A program made the position numbers and the translations under genes. Below, in pieces: positions 59,660-64,000 of a DNA stretch of 64,000 nt (the first letter of the stretch is position 1; every line of letters begins with the position of its first letter). The notes under the pieces were generated by a model. It saw nothing but the letters and a program-made list of their open reading frames with translations. It ran no database searches and was not told the origin of the DNA. This DNA is from Clostridia bacterium (lineage in GTDB: Bacteria > Bacillota > Clostridia > Oscillospirales > CAG-272). The DNA is taken from NCBI GenBank assembly GCA_017503325.1, contig JAFVTI010000029.1:124001-188000 (forward strand). Reading direction: 5' to 3'.

Positions 59660-60955
59660 ATGGACGGAGACAGTATACGATTATTTTTGCTTGTAATCGT
59701 ATTTGTTGCCTTGGTATCCTGCAGCGGATACTTTTCGGCCACAGAAAGTGCTTTTACCACACTTAACAAAATCAGAATCAAAAGTCAGGCAGACGAAGGT
59801 GACAGGCGTGCCAAGCGCGCTTTGTATATTACCAACCACTTCGAGCGTGCGCTGACTACCATCCTCGTCGGAAACAATATTGTAAACATTGCGGCAGCCT
59901 CGGTGGCTACCGTCATTGCCGCGCAATTATTAGCCCCTTCGGGTCTTGACGAGGATACCATCAACATTATATGTACGGTATACGTCACGGTAGTTGTATT
60001 TATTTTCGGTGAGATGATTCCCAAGAGTCTCGCAGGTGACAGAAGCGAAAGCATTGGTTTGCTGTTCGCTGCTCCCTTGCGCTTGCTGATGAAGCTATTT
60101 ACACCTATTGTGGCTGTTTTTTCTCTTTTGAACAAGCTCGTAGCCCGCTTCTTCAAGGAAGAGGAAGAGCCTTCAATCACAGAGGATGAGCTGTACGACA
60201 TCATCGACACGGTCGAGGAGGAAGGCGTTGTGGATGAGGAGCAGAGTGATATGCTCAAATCCGCGCTGGAATTTTCGGGCACGACCGCAGCCGACGTCAT
60301 GACTATGCGGCAGGATATCATCTATATCGATATCTCGATGAGCAATGAGCAGGTCAAGGATCTGATCATGGATACCACGCACTCGCGTATCCCGGTATGC
60401 GACGGCGACCCCGACAACATCATCGGTACGCTGCCTATCCGTACATTCCTGAAGGAGTATCTCAAGAATCCCGATCTTGAGCTGCGTTCTTTGCTGATCC
60501 CTGCTTTCTTTGTCAAGGCAAGTGCCAATATTGACGACCTGTTGACCATCATGCGTCAACACCGCTATTATCTTGCAGTCGTCATCGACGACAAGGCAAG
60601 CACCATCGGCATCGTCACCATCGAGGACTTCCTTGAGGAGTTGGTTGGCGAGATCTGGGACGAGGACGACGTGGTCGACCCCGACTTTATCAAGATGGGC
60701 GGCAACTATTTCCGTATCACCTCCCGCATGACCGTGGGTGAGGCATTTTCCCGCATGGGGCTTTCCGCCCCCATACCCGCCATCGCACAGCGCCCGCTGA
60801 TCTCCTTTGTGCTCGACACCCTTGGCAGAATGCCCGAGGAGGAGGAAAGTTTTGAATTCTGCGGCGTTGAGCTGATTGCCGAGGAGATCAAGGACGGCAG
60901 ACTCTCTCAAGTCGTCATCCATATCTTAGAGGACGAGGAGGGTGAGCAGCAATGA
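59660..60955 (+). CDS. HlyC/CorC (CNNM) family transporter with CBS pair
   Basis: 431 residues if ATG 59660 is used; its AGGAG box is 13-15 nt away, so the in-frame ATT at 59651 with normal spacing cannot be excluded. The DUF21/CNNM membrane domain (residues 1-190) includes GYFSATESAFTTLNKIRIKS and GNNIVNIAAASVAT. Two CBS motifs (~205-325, VMTMRQDIIYI and MRQHRYYLAVVIDDKAST) and a CorC_HlyC C-terminal domain follow. Proposed magnesium or related cation efflux/transport. Overlaps its paralogue by 4 nt. Confidence 0.92.
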   Translation: MDGDSIRLFLLVIVFVALVSCSGYFSATESAFTTLNKIRIKSQADEGDRRAKRALYITNHFERALTTILVGNNIVNIAAASVATVIAAQLLAPSGLDEDTINIICTVYVTVVVFIFGEMIPKSLAGDRSESIGLLFAAPLRLLMKLFTPIVAVFSLLNKLVARFFKEEEEPSITEDELYDIIDTVEEEGVVDEEQSDMLKSALEFSGTTAADVMTMRQDIIYIDISMSNEQVKDLIMDTTHSRIPVCDGDPDNIIGTLPIRTFLKEYLKNPDLELRSLLIPAFFVKASANIDDLLTIMRQHRYYLAVVIDDKASTIGIVTIEDFLEELVGEIWDEDDVVDPDFIKMGGNYFRITSRMTVGEAFSRMGLSAPIPAIAQRPLISFVLDTLGRMPEEEESFEFCGVELIAEEIKDGRLSQVVIHILEDEEGEQQ

Positions 60956-62262
60956 TGGTTTATCTGATCGTGATCGTCTTGATGGTCATTCTCTCTGCTT
61001 TCTTCTCAAGCAGCGAGATCGCAATCAATTCCCTGAACTTAACAAGACTCAAAAAAGCCGTTGATTCCGGCGATAAAACAGCTAAGGTCGCTTATGAGCT
61101 GAGCGAAAGCTTTACAAGCACACTCTGCACCATTCTGATCGGAAACAACCTGGTCAACACCGCAGCAACCACCGCGGCAACCGCGCTGATCCTGAATCTG
61201 CTGATCAAAAATAAGATTGCGGGTGCCGATGAGCTTGCCCCTATTCTGACCACCGTCATTATGACCGTAGTCGTATTGATCTTTGGCGAGATCCTGCCCA
61301 AGAATATGGGCAAAATGCATCCTGAAAAATGGTCGCGCATGGTTGCATATCCCATCCGCGCGCTGTCCTGGGTGCTGTTCCCCATCGTTTACGTTGTCAC
61401 CGCCGCCATGCGTGCCTTGCGCCGCGTATGGGGCACGGATGACGAGGACGTCCCCACCGTAACCGAAGAAGAGCTTTCCACCATCATCGATACGGTCGAG
61501 GAGGAAGGCGTGATCGACGAGGATCAGAGTGAGCTGCTGCAGTCCACTCTGGAGTTTCCCGAAACGACGGTCAGTGAGATCATGACCCCCCGCATCGATA
61601 TGGTGCAGATCGACATTGACGACGATCCCGAGGCAATTCTGGAGATTGCCGATCAGTCCCGATATTCGCGTATTCCCGTTTACCGCGACAGCATTGACAA
61701 CATCGTGGGTATTCTGGTACTCAACCACTACTACAAGGCGCTGACCGAGGTGGATGGCGACGTAAACAAGATCGACCTGGAATCGCTTCTGATCAAGCCC
61801 AAGCTTGTGCACAAAACGCTGCGCCTGCCCAATGCGCTGGGCGTCATGCGTGAGCATAAGACCCACATTTTGATCGTGGTGGACGAATTCGGCGGTACGA
61901 TGGGCATCGTGACCATGGAGGACATTCTGGAAGAGCTGGTTGGCGACATCTGGGATGAATCTGACGAGATCGTCAAGGAGATCCGTAAAAAGGGTGACAA
62001 TACCTATGAGGTCTCGGGTGATATGAACATCGACGATTTCTTTGCAGAGATCGAACATGAGGATGATGAATTCGAGTGCGAATACAAGACCATGGGCGGC
62101 TGGGCCGTGGAGGCTACCGACGCTGACCCGCACGTGGGTGACAGCTTTACCTACAAAAACATGTGCATCGTAGTCGACGAGATGGATGACATGCGTGTCA
62201 CACAGCTGACCGTGCTTGTCACACCCATTCCCGAGGACGAGGATGAAGAGGAAGAAGAATAA
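60952..62262 (+). CDS. HlyC/CorC (CNNM) family transporter with CBS pair
   Basis: 436 residues, paralogue of the preceding gene in the same order: DUF21 membrane domain (AFFSSSEIAINSLNLTRLKK, GNNLVNTAATTAATA), CBS pair (IMTPRIDMVQIDI, MREHKTHILIVVDEFGGTMGIV) and the CorC_HlyC domain. The second CBS has the GG(T)MGIVT signature that is degenerate in its neighbour. The acidic tail (EDEDEEEEE) is notable. The pair may heterodimerise. Confidence 0.93.
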   Translation: MMVYLIVIVLMVILSAFFSSSEIAINSLNLTRLKKAVDSGDKTAKVAYELSESFTSTLCTILIGNNLVNTAATTAATALILNLLIKNKIAGADELAPILTTVIMTVVVLIFGEILPKNMGKMHPEKWSRMVAYPIRALSWVLFPIVYVVTAAMRALRRVWGTDDEDVPTVTEEELSTIIDTVEEEGVIDEDQSELLQSTLEFPETTVSEIMTPRIDMVQIDIDDDPEAILEIADQSRYSRIPVYRDSIDNIVGILVLNHYYKALTEVDGDVNKIDLESLLIKPKLVHKTLRLPNALGVMREHKTHILIVVDEFGGTMGIVTMEDILEELVGDIWDESDEIVKEIRKKGDNTYEVSGDMNIDDFFAEIEHEDDEFECEYKTMGGWAVEATDADPHVGDSFTYKNMCIVVDEMDDMRVTQLTVLVTPIPEDEDEEEEE

Positions 62263-62269
62263 ATCCCCG

Positions 62270-62303
62270 GCAGAGCAAGAGCTCCCTCTTGCTCTGCTTT
62301 TCT
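62270..62303 (+). terminator. Terminator of the HlyC/CorC operon
   Basis: GCAGAGCAAGAG / CTCTTGCTCTGC stem (12 bp), loop CTCC, T-run TTTTCTTTT. Confidence 0.9.
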
Positions 62304-62372
62304 TTTGTGCATGCTCTTGCAATCATGCAAAAAGTGTGTTAAAATAGCAGTATCATCAGAACGGAGTCAGAT

Positions 62373-62762
62373 ATGGTAGAAGTAGTTGCAGCCCTGATAT
62401 GGGAAAATGATCGGTTTATGATATGCAAGCGTCCTGCGCACAAGGCGCGTGGCTTGCTTTGGGAATTTGTCGGAGGCAAGGTAGAGCCGGGCGAAACGCA
62501 CGCCGGGGCACTTGTGCGCGAATGCCGCGAGGAGCTGGCCATCACGGTCAAGGTCGGCACACTCTTTTGCGAGGTCACGCACACCTATCCCGATATCACC
62601 GTGCACCTGAGCCTTTACAACGCTAAGATCGAGGACGGCACGCCGCAGATGCTGGAGCATTGCGATATCCGCATGATCACGCCCGCCGAGATCCCGCAAT
62701 ACGACTTCTGCCCTGCCGACAAGGAGATCTTGGAGTTGATCATGAAGGAGGCCAAGGCATGA
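62373..62762 (+). CDS. (Deoxy)nucleoside triphosphate pyrophosphohydrolase, MutT/Nudix
   Basis: 129 residues. The Nudix box is GGKVEPGETHAGALVRECREELAI, complete. VVAALIWENDRFMICKRP and the short length match MutT-type 8-oxo-dGTP hydrolases. GGAG 6 nt before ATG. First of a coupled set with the GNAT gene (ATGA overlap). An extended -10 (TGTTAAAAT near 62340) is the likely promoter. Confidence 0.92.
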   Translation: MVEVVAALIWENDRFMICKRPAHKARGLLWEFVGGKVEPGETHAGALVRECREELAITVKVGTLFCEVTHTYPDITVHLSLYNAKIEDGTPQMLEHCDIRMITPAEIPQYDFCPADKEILELIMKEAKA

Positions 62763-63172
62763 GAGTAGAATATTTTCATTTTCTGCCCAAGCAGGCCAGG
62801 CAGATACGGATTTCCGTCTTTATGGACGAACAGGGCTTTACCGAGGAATTTGACGCCTTGGACGAGATCTGCACGCACCTTGTCATGTTCGACAGAGATA
62901 TCCCCGTGGCCACCTGCCGCATCTGGCTTGCCGAGGACGGCTGGCACGTGGGCAGACTTGCCGTGATCAAGTTTTATCGCGGACGCGGACTTGGACAGGA
63001 CATGCTTGAGCATGCCGAGATACACGTGCGCGGGCTTGGTGGGGCTTCCATTTCCCTGCACGCGCAATGCAGAGCCGAGGCCTTTTACCGCAAATGCGGC
63101 TACGTCCCTTACGGAGAGATCGATTACGACGAGGGCGTCGAGCACGTACACATGAGAAAATTTCTGAATTGA
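62759..63172 (+). CDS. GNAT family N-acetyltransferase
   Basis: 137 residues from ATG 62759, which overlaps the Nudix stop. The acetyl-CoA loop is GRLAVIKFYRGRGLGQDMLEHAE (R/Q-x-x-G-x-G/A as RGRGLG), with ISLHAQCRAEAFYRKCGYVPYGE after it. It resembles the ElaA/YjcF subgroup: the FMDEQGFTEEFDALDE block. Substrate unknown. Confidence 0.9.
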   Translation: MRVEYFHFLPKQARQIRISVFMDEQGFTEEFDALDEICTHLVMFDRDIPVATCRIWLAEDGWHVGRLAVIKFYRGRGLGQDMLEHAEIHVRGLGGASISLHAQCRAEAFYRKCGYVPYGEIDYDEGVEHVHMRKFLN

Positions 63173-63184
63173 GAGGGTCTGTTC

Positions 63185-63832
63185 ATGGCAATTTTAGTCG
63201 AATACCAAAAGGAATGGCACAAGCTGTTCAAGGCGCAAACCAAGCTGATCTTAAAAGCGATAGGAAAGCCCTGCTCTGCCTTCTATCATATCGGCTCTAC
63301 CGCAATTTCGGGTGTGCCGTCAAGACCTATAATCGATATGCTGATCATTTTCAAGGACATCACGGCTGCCGAGCAGCTTTGTTCGCTGGGTTATGAAAGA
63401 ATCAGCGAAGGCGTGTACACTCTGCAGGGTGATGATATTGGCTACCGCGCATACTGTACGTCTGTTGGTGATACGGACACGATCGACTCGTACATCGGGA
63501 TTCATAACATCCACCACGCAGCACCCAAAACGTGGGCTGCCCAAAAACAAGCCTGGGCGCAGCAGTTTGGCGACGATGTGCAAGGCTACGAGGATGCAAA
63601 AAAAGCGTACTTTGAGCAGCTTGCACCCGAGGCGCGCGAGAAAAAGCGTCGCGATGACAAGCTCGGCACTTCCCTTGCCATCGGCATGTGCCTTGGCATG
63701 AGTATCGGCACGGCCATCGGTGCAGCCCTTGGCAACATGGCCACGGGCATGTGCCTTGGCGTGGGCGTCGGCATGTGCTTTGGAATCGCACTGGGCGCGG
63801 GCGGGTCCAATCAGCAAAGTAAAAAGAAATAA
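63185..63832 (+). CDS. GrpB/UPF0157 family protein with C-terminal glycine-zipper segment
   Basis: 215 residues. Residues 1-150 are the GrpB (UPF0157) nucleotidyltransferase-like fold: FYHIGSTAISGVPSRPIIDMLI is the family signature. Residues ~160-205 add a Gly/Met-rich hydrophobic stretch (GMCLGMSIGTAIGAALGNMATGMCLGVGVGMCFGIALGAG) arranged as GxxxG zippers, not normal for GrpB. It probably inserts in a membrane. AGAGGG precedes ATG 63185. Confidence 0.82.
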   Translation: MAILVEYQKEWHKLFKAQTKLILKAIGKPCSAFYHIGSTAISGVPSRPIIDMLIIFKDITAAEQLCSLGYERISEGVYTLQGDDIGYRAYCTSVGDTDTIDSYIGIHNIHHAAPKTWAAQKQAWAQQFGDDVQGYEDAKKAYFEQLAPEAREKKRRDDKLGTSLAIGMCLGMSIGTAIGAALGNMATGMCLGVGVGMCFGIALGAGGSNQQSKKK

Positions 63833-63866
63833 ATTCCCGGCAACGTACGGGAATTCATAGTAAATA

Positions 63867-63909
63867 AGCAGCACAAGGGGGCGACGAGTCGCCCCCTTGT
63901 GCTGCTTTC
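63867..63909. terminator. Strong hairpin terminator after the GrpB gene
   Basis: A 19-bp perfect GC-rich stem (63867-63885 with 63888-63906), then TTT. A smaller TTCCCG/CGGGAA hairpin (63834-63853) lies between it and the stop codon. Confidence 0.75.
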
Positions 63910-63931
63910 ATCTTTGTATCAATTCAGATGC

Positions 63932-64000
63932 TTAATTGGTCAAAACAATGCTTTGCAAATGGAATTCGTCGCCGCGCTCACAGCCGCCAAAGAAATCCAA
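63932..64000 (-). CDS. C-terminal fragment of a gene running off the right edge
   Basis: The minus strand has an open frame to the window edge: 22 residues (LDFFGGCERGDEFHLQSIVL then TN) ending at TAA 63932-63934, directly before a strong terminator. The position supports a real gene end; the family cannot be told from so little. Confidence 0.4.
   Translation of the reverse strand: MDFFGGCERGDEFHLQSIVLTN

Overview
This 64-kb window looks like chromosomal DNA of a carbohydrate-fermenting, strictly anaerobic Firmicute of class Clostridia, probably gut-associated. That is inferred from a complete Rnf complex in clostridial order (rnfCDGEAB), the rplU-prp-rpmA operon with a cleavable L27 N-terminus, a ymfF/ymfH-type M16 peptidase pair, many consensus TTGACA-17-TATAAT promoters, strong AGGAGG ribosome binding sites and the hexuronate/fucose genes. 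No ribosomal RNA is present, so genus cannot be assigned.

Layout. 1-2.2 kb: a tyrosine recombinase cut by the left edge and a GH109-like Gfo/Idh/MocA protein. 2.3-5.1 kb: trkA-trkH potassium uptake. 5.1-15.0 kb: a divergent sugar-acid locus. On the minus strand are two TIM-barrel sugar isomerases and two oxidoreductases; an AraC regulator sits in the middle; on the plus strand uxaC-uxuA-uxuB-kdgA-kdgK forms a complete glucuronate-to-pyruvate + glyceraldehyde-3-phosphate route. 15.1-18.5 kb: an XRE regulator, then an ECF sigma factor translationally coupled to a membrane-anchored leucine-rich-repeat protein. 18.6-21.7 kb: a short GH29 fucosidase in an operon with two paralogous membrane proteins, then a YwaF-like protein. 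21.8-30.5 kb: rnfCDGEAB plus NusG-II, Gx transporter, a tandem-repeat lipoprotein and apbE. 30.7-33.7 kb: small membrane proteins, two tRNA-Leu genes with tRNA-flanked tandem repeats, a DUF1836 regulator and an M50 protease. 33.9-37.9 kb: potABCD. 38-42.6 kb: AlaX-like editing protein, a phosphodiesterase-fold enzyme, glpK behind a structured leader, and a degenerate lactate dehydrogenase. 42.6-45.5 kb: L27/Prp/L21, a ROK-like regulator, and tRNA-Arg behind a 28-bp-terminal-inverted-repeat element. 45.7-55.4 kb: housekeeping genes (folD, lgt, M16 pair, a 5'-3' exonuclease, Mrp, gpmI) with one cruciform repeat. 55.6-57.4 kb: a conspicuously AT-rich accessory gene encoding a DEDDh exonuclease fused to a RecB/Cas4-like nuclease core. 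57.5-64 kb: dxs, two HlyC/CorC transporters, MutT, GNAT, GrpB, and the tail of a truncated gene at the right edge.

How the parts fit. Uronic acids are taken to pyruvate under an AraC regulator; ATTGCAAT-type motifs flank that regulator on both sides and are its likely operators. Reduced ferredoxin from fermentation would feed Rnf, whose subunits need covalent FMN supplied by the neighbouring apbE. The most unusual observations are the structured repeats built on or beside tRNA genes (31.1-31.4 kb and 45.1-45.5 kb), the two-nuclease fusion at 55.6 kb, the sigma/LRR pair, and the leader peptide plus 18-bp hairpin in front of glpK. I saw no CRISPR array, prophage structural genes or insertion-sequence transposase.
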